Source: Chelativorans multitrophicus
Lineage (GTDB): Bacteria > Pseudomonadota > Alphaproteobacteria > Rhizobiales > Rhizobiaceae
Assembly: GCF_011317445.1 (NCBI RefSeq)
Contig: NZ_JAAAPL010000003.1
Span: 682,001-746,000 of the forward strand
Length of the DNA stretch: 64,000 bases
Direction of reading: 5' to 3'
Shown here piece after piece: positions 26,585 through 35,266 of the stretch. The position numbers were made by a program, and so were the translations under genes. The stretch's first letter is position 1. Each line of letters opens with the position of its first letter. Below the pieces are notes generated by a model. It was not told the DNA's origin, ran no database searches, and saw nothing but the letters and a program-made list of their open reading frames with translations.

Positions 26585-27100
26585 ATGACAGGTACGATTC
26601 GCATCATTGGCATCGATCCGGGGCTCCGGCGCACCGGTTGGGCCGTCATCGAAACGGTCGGCAATTCGCTCCGCTTCATCGGTGCGGGTACGGTGCGCTC
26701 AAACGATAAGGCGGATCTCGCCTCCCGCCTCTGCCAGCTTCATGACGGGCTGGCCGAAATTCTTCACCTTCACATGCCGCAGGAAGCGGCGGTCGAAGCT
26801 ACATTCGTCAACAAGGACGCCGTGGCGACGCTCAAGCTCGGCCAGGCGCGCGGCATCGCCATGCTCGTGCCGGCGCGCGCGGGGCTGCGCGTTGCAGAAT
26901 ATGCGCCCAACGCAGTGAAAAAGGCGGTGATCGGCGTCGGCCATGGCGAGAAGCGGCAGATCCACATGATGGTGAAGGTGCTCATGCCCAAGGCTCTCTT
27001 CGATGGCGACGATGCGGCAGATGCCATCGCGGTCGCGATCTGCCATGCGCATCACCGGCAGTCGCCCGCTTGGCGACTTGCTCTGGAGGCTCAGCCATGA
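26585..27100 (+). CDS. ruvC: Crossover junction endodeoxyribonuclease RuvC
   Basis: Resolves Holliday junctions by paired nicking, acting with RuvAB. 171 residues with the RNase H-like catalytic acids visible: D11 in [15 protein letters not shown], Glu in AAVEATFVN and the Asp pair in [18 protein letters not shown]. Its stop overlaps the ruvA start as ATGA. A dispersed inverted repeat lies directly upstream. Confidence 0.96.
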   Translation: MTGTIRIIGIDPGLRRTGWAVIETVGNSLRFIGAGTVRSNDKADLASRLCQLHDGLAEILHLHMPQEAAVEATFVNKDAVATLKLGQARGIAMLVPARAGLRVAEYAPNAVKKAVIGVGHGEKRQIHMMVKVLMPKALFDGDDAADAIAVAICHAHHRQSPAWRLALEAQP

Positions 27101-27717
27101 TCGGAAAGCTGAAGGGTGTTCTCGATGAGATCGGAGAGGATCATTGCGTGGTCGATGTCGGTGGCGTCGGTTACGTCGCCCACTGCTCGGCACGCAGCCT
27201 ATCGACCCTCGGCAGCGTCGGAACGCCGGTAACGCTCTTCATCGAGACCTATGTCCGCGAGGACATGATCCGCCTTTATGGCTTCCGGACGGTGCTGGAG
27301 CGCGAATGGTTCCGGCTGCTCCAGAACAATGTCCAGGGCGTGGGCGCAAAGGTCGCGCTTTCGGTGCTGTCTACCCTCACGCCGTCCGAGCTGGCCAATG
27401 CCATCGCCCTTAGGGATATCGCCACGGTGGCGCGTGCGCCGGGCGTCGGCAGAAAGGTGGCCGAGCGCATCGTCACGGAACTGAAGAGCAAGGCGCCGGC
27501 TTTCGCGGGCGAGGCCGCGGGCGCAATCGGGCTCAAGCAGGACCTCGGCGAGGGTGTCGCCCCGGCGCCCGTCTCGGACGCCGTGTCCGCACTGGCCAAT
27601 CTCGGCTATTCGCGCGATATCGCGGCGAATGCCGTCGCCGCCGCGCTCAAATCCGCGGGCGAAGGCGCGGATACGGGCACGCTGATCCGCCTGGGTTTGA
27701 AGGAACTGGCGCGGTAG
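27097..27717 (+). CDS. ruvA: Holliday junction branch migration protein RuvA
   Basis: DNA-binding subunit of the RuvAB branch-migration motor. 206 residues, starting [16 protein letters not shown]. The OB domain (1-65), the paired helix-hairpin-helix segments with [12 protein letters not shown] and [15 protein letters not shown], and the flexible linker leading to the C-terminal RuvB-binding domain ([17 protein letters not shown]) are in the normal order. The ATG at 27097 overlaps the ruvC stop. 251 bases separate it from ruvB, filled by an AbrB-type fragment. Confidence 0.96.
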   Translation: MIGKLKGVLDEIGEDHCVVDVGGVGYVAHCSARSLSTLGSVGTPVTLFIETYVREDMIRLYGFRTVLEREWFRLLQNNVQGVGAKVALSVLSTLTPSELANAIALRDIATVARAPGVGRKVAERIVTELKSKAPAFAGEAAGAIGLKQDLGEGVAPAPVSDAVSALANLGYSRDIAANAVAAALKSAGEGADTGTLIRLGLKELAR

Positions 27718-27783
27718 GGCGCGGCAATCGAAGTGGAGTGCTCCTTACGTCAGTCGGGTAAGGAGACCAAAAAAGGTAAGGCC

Positions 27784-27972
27784 ATGGGTATCCGGGCAAC
27801 CATCACGTCCGAGGGGCAAGTCACGATCCTCAAGGAGGTGTGCGATCGCTACAATCCAGGCGATAGGATCGAGTTCGTGAAGGAAATCGGGAGACCCTGG
27901 GCGCGCCGGAGGAGGCCGCGGCTGACGTGCCGCGCCGCCTCCCGCATTCCCGGCATGGAGCTTTTGTCATGA
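27784..27972 (+). pseudogene. Truncated AbrB/SpoVT-type DNA-binding fragment
   Basis: The first 32 residues, MGIRATITSEGQVTILKEV continuing to GDRIEFV, match the N-terminal swapped-hairpin domain of AbrB/VapB-type antitoxins. After that the frame goes into an Arg-rich sequence with no resemblance to the family and overlaps the ruvB start by four bases. A plausible ribosome site (AAGGTAAGG) still precedes the ATG at 27784. No partner toxin is present. I read it as the remnant of an antitoxin gene stranded between ruvA and ruvB; a still-expressed 62-residue peptide is possible. Confidence 0.5.
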
Positions 27973-29006
27973 GCGAGCCGGACCGCATCGTTTCTGCTGT
28001 CCAGCGCGGCGAGGATATCGACACGACGATGCGTCCGCAGTCGCTGGACGAATTTGTCGGCCAGAAGACGGCACGCGCCAATCTCAAAGTGTTTATTGAG
28101 GCGGCGCGCTCGCGGGGCGAAGCGCTGGATCACGTGCTGTTCGTCGGCCCACCGGGCCTCGGCAAGACCACGCTTGCCCAGATCATGGCGCGAGAGCTCG
28201 GCGTCAATTTCCGGTCCACCTCCGGCCCGGTTATCGCCAAGGCAGGTGACCTTGCGGCGCTTCTCACCAATCTTGAGGAGCGCGACGTGCTCTTCATCGA
28301 CGAGATCCACCGGCTCAATCCTGCCGTGGAAGAAATCCTCTATCCCGCGATGGAGGACTACCAGCTCGATCTCATCATAGGCGAGGGCCCCGCGGCGCGC
28401 TCGGTCAAGATCGACCTTGCCAAATTCACGCTCGTTGCCGCGACCACCCGCCTTGGGCTCTTGACCACGCCGCTGCGTGACCGGTTCGGCATCCCGATCA
28501 GGCTCGAATTCTACACGGTCGACGAATTGCAGGCGATCGTCACGCGAGGCGCACGCATTATGGGCATGCCGCTTGCCGAAGACGGCGCGGAGGAGATCGC
28601 ACGCCGCGCCCGAGGAACGCCCCGAATCGCCGGCCGCCTTCTGCGCCGGGTGCGCGATTTCGCCTATGTGGCGGGCGCGGAAAACGTGACGCGGCAGATC
28701 GCCGACGCGGCGCTTTCAAGGCTTGAGGTGGATGCGCTCGGCCTTGATCAGCTTGACCGGCGCTATCTCCATATGATCGTGGAGAATTTCGGTGGCGGCC
28801 CTGTGGGGATCGAGACAATCGCGGCTGCGCTTTCCGAGCCGCGCGACGCCATCGAAGACATTATCGAGCCCTATCTCATCCAGCAGGGCTTCATTCAGCG
28901 CACACCGCGCGGCCGGGTGCTTGCGGCCAAGGCCTGGAGGCATCTCGGGCTGAACCCGCCGAAGGAGCTTGCGCAGTCGCAGATCAATTTATTCGAGGAG
29001 GAGTGA
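27969..29006 (+). CDS. ruvB: Holliday junction branch migration ATPase RuvB
   Basis: Hexameric AAA+ motor that drives branch migration with RuvA. 345 residues. It begins [18 protein letters not shown], then LRPxxL-like [12 protein letters not shown], Walker [13 protein letters not shown], Walker [11 protein letters not shown], sensor 1 AATTRLG and sensor 2 arginine region [13 protein letters not shown], with a winged-helix DNA-binding C-terminus. The ATG at 27969 overlaps the AbrB remnant. Followed by an inverted repeat and ybgC. Confidence 0.97.
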   Translation: MSEPDRIVSAVQRGEDIDTTMRPQSLDEFVGQKTARANLKVFIEAARSRGEALDHVLFVGPPGLGKTTLAQIMARELGVNFRSTSGPVIAKAGDLAALLTNLEERDVLFIDEIHRLNPAVEEILYPAMEDYQLDLIIGEGPAARSVKIDLAKFTLVAATTRLGLLTTPLRDRFGIPIRLEFYTVDELQAIVTRGARIMGMPLAEDGAEEIARRARGTPRIAGRLLRRVRDFAYVAGAENVTRQIADAALSRLEVDALGLDQLDRRYLHMIVENFGGGPVGIETIAAALSEPRDAIEDIIEPYLIQQGFIQRTPRGRVLAAKAWRHLGLNPPKELAQSQINLFEEE

Positions 29007-29011
29007 ATTTC

Positions 29012-29096
29012 GCGAAAGGGAGCAGCGAGTAGAGATCTGGTAAGGCGATCAGACCAGCAGATCTTTCCATTCACTGCTCCCTGTTCGCTATTCGCT
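29012..29096. repeat. Dispersed GCGAATAG inverted repeat, copy 3
   Basis: Left arm 29018-29039 (GGGAGCAGCGAGTAGAGATC with following TG) and right arm 29058-29081 pair over about 20 bases with few mismatches; the outer end carries GTTCGCTATTCGC. It fills the gap between ruvB and ybgC. Confidence 0.65.
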
Positions 29097-29104
29097 TGTA
29101 CGCT

Positions 29105-29569
29105 ATGATCGAAAACGACAGCACCCTCACTTCCGGCATCAGCGGCGAGCTTACCGAGAGCGGCCATCGCCTGATGGCGCGTGTCTATTTCGCGGATACC
29201 GACTTCACCGGTGTGGTATATCACGCGCGGTATCTTGAATTCCTGGAACGGGGCCGCTCGGATTTTCTGCGCCTTTCCGGTGTGCACCACACAGAGCTTG
29301 CCGATGGCAAGCATGGCGAAAGGCTGTCATGGGTTGTGCGGCGCATGGAAATCGATTTCCGGCAGCCGGCGCGAATCGACGACATCATCAGTATAGAAAC
29401 GTATATTGAAGATATATCAGGCGCGCGCATTTATATGCGCCAGCGTCTGAAGCGGGATGATGTCCTTCTGGTTGAGGCGCGGGTGGAGGCGGCAGTTATT
29501 GGCGAAGGCGGCAGACCCCGGCGGTTTCCAAAAGAATGGATCGCGGCCTTTCTGCGGCGGCCGGACTGA
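29105..29569 (+). CDS. ybgC: Tol-Pal system acyl-CoA thioesterase YbgC
   Basis: 154-residue hot-dog fold thioesterase. The family signature YFADTDFTGVVYHARYLEFLERGR contains the catalytic Asp of D-x-D-x-x-G-x-x-Y-H. It cleaves short- or long-chain acyl-CoA, or acyl-ACP in phospholipid metabolism, and is encoded with tol genes in most proteobacteria. The ATG at 29105 is used; a TTG at 29096 is in frame. 236 bases with the likely tol promoter lie between it and tolQ. Confidence 0.93.
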   Translation: MIENDSTLTSGISGELTESGHRLMARVYFADTDFTGVVYHARYLEFLERGRSDFLRLSGVHHTELADGKHGERLSWVVRRMEIDFRQPARIDDIISIETYIEDISGARIYMRQRLKRDDVLLVEARVEAAVIGEGGRPRRFPKEWIAAFLRRPD

Positions 29570-29805
29570 ACGCCGACGGCATTAATCGCAAAGTTATAAG
29601 CGGATTGGTAATACTGCGTTAACCATACATCTTCATATCATGAAACGCGCCACCTGGGCCCGAACGCCTTCCTTTGACCAAAATTTGTCGAAAAAAGGCG
29701 CGATCAGAGCCTTTCGGGGGGCGTTGCGGCAACGGTGCGAAGACACGCATTCGCAACGGGATGGACCCGCATCGAAGCTGCCCGATTTTTAGAGGACGGT
29801 AGGGT

Positions 29806-30537
29806 ATGGAAAGTATTGAGCTCGCCGCGCCTGGTGGGGATCTCTCCATCTGGGCACTGTTTTGGCAGGCCGGATGGGTGGTCAAGCTCGTAATGATCGG
29901 CCTGCTTGGCGCCTCTATTTGGAGTTGGGCCATCATCATCGACAAGTGGTTGAGCTTCGCGCGGATGCGGGTGGCACTCAACCGTTTCGAGCAGGTCTTC
30001 TGGTCGGGCCAATCGCTCGAAGAACTTTATCGTTCACTGTCCGATCGCAAGACCAGCGGCATGGGCTCGATTTTCGTTGCCGCGATGCGCGAATGGAAAA
30101 AGAGCTTCGAGAAAGGCGCGCGTTCGCCCCTCGGGCTCCAGACCCGTATCGACAAGGCGATGGATCTGGCGCTCACCCGCGAAATGGAACGGCTGGAGAG
30201 CAAGCTGGGGTTCCTTGCTTCGGTCGGCGCCTCGGCTCCCTTCATCGGCCTGTTCGGCACTGTGGTGGGCATCATGACGTCTTTCCAGGCGATCGCTGGC
30301 TCGAAATCGACCAATCTCGCTGTCGTGGCCCCCGGTATCGCCGAGGCGCTTCTCGCCACGGCCATCGGCCTTCTCGCGGCCATCCCGGCTGTCATCGCAT
30401 ACAACAAGCTCACGGCGGATGCCGGCAACATCGCCTCGCGGATGGAAGGCTTCGCGGACGAGTTCTCGGCCATACTCTCGCGACAAATCGATGAGAAAGT
30501 CGCCCCCAAAGCCCGGGCGGTGGAGGAGTATGCCTGA
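29806..30537 (+). CDS. tolQ: Tol-Pal system proton channel TolQ
   Basis: Inner-membrane channel subunit that with TolR converts proton motive force into movement of TolA during envelope constriction. 243 residues with three membrane segments; the channel motif SAPFIGLFGTVVGIMTSF and APGIAEALLATAIGLLAAIPAV are in place. The ATG follows AGGACGGTAGGG. Its TGA overlaps the tolR ATG by one base. Confidence 0.96.
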   Translation: MESIELAAPGGDLSIWALFWQAGWVVKLVMIGLLGASIWSWAIIIDKWLSFARMRVALNRFEQVFWSGQSLEELYRSLSDRKTSGMGSIFVAAMREWKKSFEKGARSPLGLQTRIDKAMDLALTREMERLESKLGFLASVGASAPFIGLFGTVVGIMTSFQAIAGSKSTNLAVVAPGIAEALLATAIGLLAAIPAVIAYNKLTADAGNIASRMEGFADEFSAILSRQIDEKVAPKARAVEEYA

Positions 30538-30986
30538 TGGGGATGTCGGTCGCTTCGGCTAGGGGCGCAAATGGGCGCCGGCGCAAAGGCCGCCGTCATG
30601 CGCCTATGTCCGAGATCAATGTCACGCCTTTCGTGGACGTGATGCTGGTGCTGCTCATCATCTTCATGGTGGCGGCGCCTCTCTTGACCGTAGGCGTTCC
30701 GATCGATCTGCCCGAAACCCAGGCAAGGGCGCTGAACTCGGAAACACAGCCGATCACCGTCTCCGTCAACAGCGAAGGCCTGATCTATCTGCAGGAAACG
30801 GAAATACCGCTCGAAGAGGTGGTGCCGAAGCTGCAGGCTATCGCTCAGGCAGGCTATGAAGAGCGAATTTATGTACGTGGCGACCGTAACGCGGATTATG
30901 GCACGGTCATGCGCGTGATGGCGCGCGTTTCAGCCGCCGGTTTCCGCAATCTCGGACTGGTCACATTGCAGGAACAGGATAACTGA
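30537..30986 (+). CDS. tolR: Tol-Pal system protein TolR
   Basis: 149 residues with one membrane segment. The proton-binding Asp lies in MSEINVTPFVDVMLVLLIIFMV, and the periplasmic domain has LPETQARALNSETQPITVSV and YVRGDRNADYGTVMRVM. Works in a complex with TolQ. A basic N-terminal stretch (ARGANGRRRKGRRHAP) precedes the membrane segment. Overlaps tolQ by one base; tolA starts four bases after its stop. Confidence 0.96.
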   Translation: MGMSVASARGANGRRRKGRRHAPMSEINVTPFVDVMLVLLIIFMVAAPLLTVGVPIDLPETQARALNSETQPITVSVNSEGLIYLQETEIPLEEVVPKLQAIAQAGYEERIYVRGDRNADYGTVMRVMARVSAAGFRNLGLVTLQEQDN

Positions 30987-30990
30987 CCTT

Positions 30991-32046
30991 ATGAGGGCTG
31001 GCCTTGCCACATCGGTCACCTTGCACGCGGTGCTCATCGGCTTCGGGATTGTCTCGTTGCAGGCTCCGCGCGCCTTCGAGGTTGCCGATGTCGAGGCCTT
31101 CCCCGTCGATATCGTTCCCGTTGGCGACATCTCTCAGGTCCAGCAGGGCGAGAAAGAGGCGCCGGTTGCCACGCGGCCCACACCGAAGCCTACCCAGCGG
31201 CAGGATCCGGTGGAAAATGCGCAGAAGGTGGGCGAAGCCGATACGGATCTGAAGCCGCCGCCTACGCCGGAAGCAAAGCCGCGGCCCGTGGAGCAGGCTT
31301 CCGAACCGCCTCCCTCGCCGAAGCCGCAGCCAAAGCCGGTGGAAAAGCCGGTCGAAACACCGCAGGAAGCCAAGGCAGAGGAAGTGCCTGTGCCGACGCC
31401 TGAGCGCGAGCCAGAACCGCAGCCCCGTCAGGAAGTAAAGCCAAATCCTGCACCTGAGCCGCTTGTCGCGGAAAACGCGGAAGGCGAAAGCGTTAAGCTG
31501 CCGCCTGCCGCTCCTGTGCCGCAGGCCCGGCCGCAGCCGCCCAAGCCGCAGATCGCAAAGGCGCCTGAACGCAAGGAGGCTGAAAAGCCTGCTGCCGAAC
31601 AGAAGCAGGCGAGCCGCGCGACGAAAGACGACCAGGTTCTGGACCAGGTGGCCGCGCTTCTCAACAAGGAAAAGGCCTCGGGTGGCGGGGCAAAGCGCTC
31701 TACCGAGCAGGCTGCTCTCGGCGCCAGTCAGGCCACCAGCGGCGACAAGCTGTCGCAAAGCGAAATGGATGCGCTTAGGGCGCAGATCGAGCGCTGCTGG
31801 AACGTGCCTGCCGGTGCGCTCGATGCGGAGAATCTTCGCGTCTCCGTCAAGTTCAAGCTGGACCCGAGCGGCGCCGTCGAAGGCCGCCCGGAAATCATCG
31901 AGGGCGGTGGCTCAGGGGTTGCCCGCGCGGCTGCCGAGTCTGCGCGGCGCGCGGTCCTGCAGTGCGCGCCCTATAACCTGCCATCCGAAAAATATAGCGC
32001 CTGGGCCGATGTCATCGTCCATTTCGACCCAACCGATATGTTCTGA
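30991..32046 (+). CDS. tolA: Tol-Pal system envelope-spanning protein TolA
   Basis: 351 residues. An N-terminal membrane anchor (about 5-22) is followed by a long Pro/Lys/Glu/Ala-rich periplasmic arm (about 45-225) and a C-terminal TonB/TolA-like domain with [25 protein letters not shown] and [10 protein letters not shown]. The arm is proline- and glutamate-rich rather than the Ala-Lys helix of enteric TolA, as is usual in rhizobia. It links TolQR to TolB-Pal. tolB follows after 34 bases. Confidence 0.94.
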
Positions 32047-32080
32047 TCCACAGGATCTCTCCATCAAGAGGCATGAGCTG

Positions 32081-33400
32081 ATGCGGAACTTTTTCAAAAC
32101 GGCCGTCGCGATTACAAGCCTTGTCATGGGGCTCGTAGCAATGGCTGTCGTGCCGGCGCGCGCGCTTGTGGAAATCGATGTCAATCGCGGCGTCGTCGAG
32201 CCGGTGCCGATCGCCATCACGGACTTCCTGTCCGCTGGAGGGCGGGGCGCCGAGATATCCGCCGTGATCGCCGCCGATCTTAAGCGTTCCGGCCTTTTCG
32301 CGCCCATAGACCGCGGCGCCTTCATCGAGAAGATTTCCAATCCGGACGTGGCTCCGCGTTTCGAGGATTGGAAGGTCATCAATGCGCAGGCGATCGTCAC
32401 GGGCCGCGTGACCGAGGAGCCAGGCGGCAGGCTCAAGGCCGAGTTCCGCCTTTGGGACACCTTCGCCGGACAGCAGCTCGTGGGCGAGCAGTTCTTTGCC
32501 AAGCCGGCGGATTGGCGCCGCGTCGCGCATATCATTGCCGATACGATCTATGAGCAGTTCACCGGCGAGAAGGGCTATTTCGACAGCCGCATCGTTTTCG
32601 TGGACGAGTCCGGGTCGAAGGAAAACCGCGTGAAACGGTTGGCCATTATGGATCAGGACGGGGCCAATTACAGGGCGCTGACCGATGGCCGCTCCATCGT
32701 GCTGAAGCCGAGCTTCTCGCCTCAGCGGCAGGAAATCACCTATGTGTCCTTCGAAGGGGGGCAGCCTCAGGTCTATCTGCTGCAAATCGAAACCGGCCAG
32801 CGCGAGCTTGTGGGAAACAATTTCCCGACAATGAGCTTCGCGTCGCGCTTCAATCCGGTCGGCGACAAGATCATCATGAGCCTGCTTCGTACGGACGGCA
32901 ATTCAAACATCTATACCATGGATCTGAAGACGCGGACCACCGCGCGGCTCACGGATACCAATGCCATCGACACCTCCCCATCCTATTCGCCCGATGGCAA
33001 CAAGGTGGTCTTCACCTCCGATCGTGGCGGGCGGGCGCAAATCTATGTGATGAATGCTGATGGTTCCAACCCGCAGCGCATCTCCTTCGGCGACGGCACC
33101 TATTCAGAACCCGTGTGGTCTCCGCGAGGCGATCTGATCGCGTTCACCAAACAGTCCGGCGGCCAGTTCCAGATCGGCATCATGCGCACGGATGGATCCG
33201 GGGAACGCATTCTGTCCACCGGTTTCCAGATCGAAGGGCCGACCTGGTCCCCGAACGGTCGGGTCATCATGTTCTTCCGGCAGGATGCCGGGGCGGCGGG
33301 GCCGAAGCTCTATTCGATCGACCTTACGGGCCGTAACGAGCAACTCATCCCGACGCCGAATTTCGCCTCCGATCCCGCGTGGTCTCCGCTACTGAACTAG
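32081..33400 (+). CDS. tolB: Tol-Pal system beta-propeller protein TolB
   Basis: 439 residues with a signal peptide (about 1-30, ending VPARA), an N-terminal alpha/beta domain (to about 160) and a six-bladed propeller with repeated WD-like [38 protein letters not shown] and [14 protein letters not shown] segments. Periplasmic; binds Pal and TolA. Start ATG at 32081 is chosen because it gives the signal peptide; the frame stays open far upstream inside tolA, but in a different frame from it, so that extension is spurious. Confidence 0.96.
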
Positions 33401-33566
33401 AGCGCTGCCGCCTTTCAGCCGTATTTGCCGGTACGGTCAGGTCACATGCTTGGTGAGTCTGCCGAGCGGCAAGGAAAAATTAACCCTGTTTCTTGAGCGC
33501 CCTTTAACTGAGCCATGGTTACTAGGTGTTCAAGAAATCCCTTCTAATGCCAAGGAGAGTGACGGC

Positions 33567-34085
33567 ATGCGCCGTATCGCAGCTCTGACGAGAAACCCTG
33601 TCGCCATCGCCCTGGTAGCCGCGCTTGCCGTCGCCGGATGCCGCTCCAACAAGCAGGTCCCCAATTCGGCGGCCGATCTCGGTCTCGGCGCCGGCGGCGT
33701 GGCCGGAACCGCCACCCCCGGCTCGAAGCAGGAGTTTACGGTTGCCATCGGCGATCGCATCTTCTTCGACACCGATTCCTCGGTGATCCGCGCGGACGCC
33801 CAGGCCACGCTGGCCCGCCAGGCACAATGGCTCAACCAGTACCCCTCCTATTCGGTCACCGTCGAGGGCCATGCCGACGAACGCGGCACGCGCGAATACA
33901 ATCTGGCGCTCGGCGCCCGCCGCGCCGCCGCCGCGCGCGACTTCCTGGTCTCCCGCGGCGTGGCCGCAAACCGCATCCAAACGATCTCCTATGGCAAGGA
34001 GCGTCCGGTCGCCGTTTGCGACGACATCTCCTGCTGGTCGCAGAACCGGCGCGCAGTGACGGTGCTGAACGGCGCCGGCAGCTGA
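33567..34085 (+). CDS. pal: Peptidoglycan-associated lipoprotein Pal
   Basis: 172 residues. The lipobox is LAVAGC with the lipidated Cys near residue 25; the OmpA domain has FFDTDSSVIRADAQATL, VTVEGHADERGTREYNLALGARRA, and SYGKERPVAV with the peptidoglycan-binding Asp and Arg. Outer-membrane anchor of the Tol-Pal machine. The ATG at 33567 follows AAGGAGAG. 166 bases separate it from tolB, enough for its own promoter. Confidence 0.96.
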   Translation: MRRIAALTRNPVAIALVAALAVAGCRSNKQVPNSAADLGLGAGGVAGTATPGSKQEFTVAIGDRIFFDTDSSVIRADAQATLARQAQWLNQYPSYSVTVEGHADERGTREYNLALGARRAAAARDFLVSRGVAANRIQTISYGKERPVAVCDDISCWSQNRRAVTVLNGAGS

Positions 34086-34096
34086 TCAAAAGCCAA

Positions 34097-34168
34097 TAGC
34101 AGTGAATAGCGAATAGGGACGTGTTGCAGAAAGGCCCGCCTTTCTGATCCCTTTTCGCTATTCGCCCG
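34097..34168. repeat. Dispersed GCGAATAG inverted repeat, copy 4
   Basis: Left arm GTGAATAGCGAATAGGGA with GCAGAAAGG further in; right arm reads back as GCGAATAGCGAAAAGGGA then TCAGAAAGG. Arms meet around CCC at 34135. Lies between pal and cpoB. Confidence 0.7.
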
Positions 34169-34261
34169 CGAAACAAAATTTGGCCGAAGTCTCGCGACCT
34201 GATAAGGGGATGCCGCAGGGTTAACTCCCTGTCCTTTTCTTGGTCGAGAAGCGAGATAGGA

Positions 34262-35266
34262 ATGCTGTCCCGAAACCGTCTGCGTGGCCTTGCCGCGCTC
34301 ATCTTCTTTGTCGCGACGTCCGCCGGGCCGGCCGCGGCTTTCCAATTGCCATGGGTGCAAAAGCCCACCCGCCCGGCCGGCGGCGCTCCAGTCGTCCAGG
34401 CCCAGGCCGCCGACCCCAGGCTGATGACGCTTGAGGAAGAGATCCGCAAGCTCAACGGCATGGTCGAAGAGCTCAACTTCCAGATCCTGCAGATGCAAGA
34501 CCAGATGCGCCGCATGCAGGAAGACACCGAGTTCCGCTTCCAGGAGCTGGAGGGTGGCGCAGGCACCAACCAGGGCGGCCGCCCGGAGCAGAGGAGCGAG
34601 CGCTTGACGCCGCCCGCCGAGGCAAGCCAGCAGACTGCCGCCGCAGGCACGCTGTCCTTGCCGCCGGCGGAAGCACAGGCTCCCTCCCAGAACCCCCAGG
34701 TTGCCGGCCAGCAAGGAGGGGGCGGGCCGGAGCGCGGCGCCCCTCCCTCCACGCTTGGCACCATCACCTTCGACCAGAACGGTAATGTTATCACCAGCGG
34801 GGCGGGCCAGCCGGTCGACCTCCTGCGGGGAACGCCGACGGGCGGCACTGATAACGCCGTGGTTGCAGCGCTGCCGCATTCCAATAATCCCGAAGAGATA
34901 TATCAGAGTTCCTACCAGTTCATCCTTTCGGGCGATTACAAGACGGCCGAAGCCGGCTTCCGGCAGTATCTCGATATGTTCCCCGAAGGCGAGCACGCGG
35001 CGGACGCGAATTTCTGGCTGGGGGAAGCAATGCTCGGCCAGGACCGGTACCGCGAGGCGGCCGAGGTGTTCCTCAACGCGAACCGCCAGTTCCCGAATGC
35101 CAGCAAGTCGCCGGAGATGCTCCTGAAGCTGGGCGTTTCGCTCGCGGCCATGCAACAGCGCGACGTGGCATGCGCGACCTATACCGAGATCGGCCATCGT
35201 TACCCGGACGTCTCCTCCGCGCTCAAGGAGCGCGTGAAGCAGGAACAGGCGCTTGCGGGTTGCTGA
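34262..35266 (+). CDS. cpoB: Tol-Pal system protein CpoB (YbgF)
   Basis: 334-residue periplasmic coordinator of peptidoglycan synthesis and outer-membrane constriction. Signal peptide (about 1-27), coiled coil (about 55-100, LEEEIRKLNGMVEELNFQIL and following), a Pro/Gln/Gly-rich linker and a TPR domain in the last 125 residues (YQSSYQFILSGDYKTAEAGF, FWLGEAMLGQDRYREAAEVF). Standard gene after pal. Its stop codon overlaps the probable TTG start of tilS. Confidence 0.93.
   Translation: MLSRNRLRGLAALIFFVATSAGPAAAFQLPWVQKPTRPAGGAPVVQAQAADPRLMTLEEEIRKLNGMVEELNFQILQMQDQMRRMQEDTEFRFQELEGGAGTNQGGRPEQRSERLTPPAEASQQTAAAGTLSLPPAEAQAPSQNPQVAGQQGGGGPERGAPPSTLGTITFDQNGNVITSGAGQPVDLLRGTPTGGTDNAVVAALPHSNNPEEIYQSSYQFILSGDYKTAEAGFRQYLDMFPEGEHAADANFWLGEAMLGQDRYREAAEVFLNANRQFPNASKSPEMLLKLGVSLAAMQQRDVACATYTEIGHRYPDVSSALKERVKQEQALAGC

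Noticed and set aside
31463-32080. Upstream extension of tolB inside tolA
   Set aside because: The frame is open but Arg/Pro-rich and lies over tolA in another frame; tolB's signal peptide begins at 32081.
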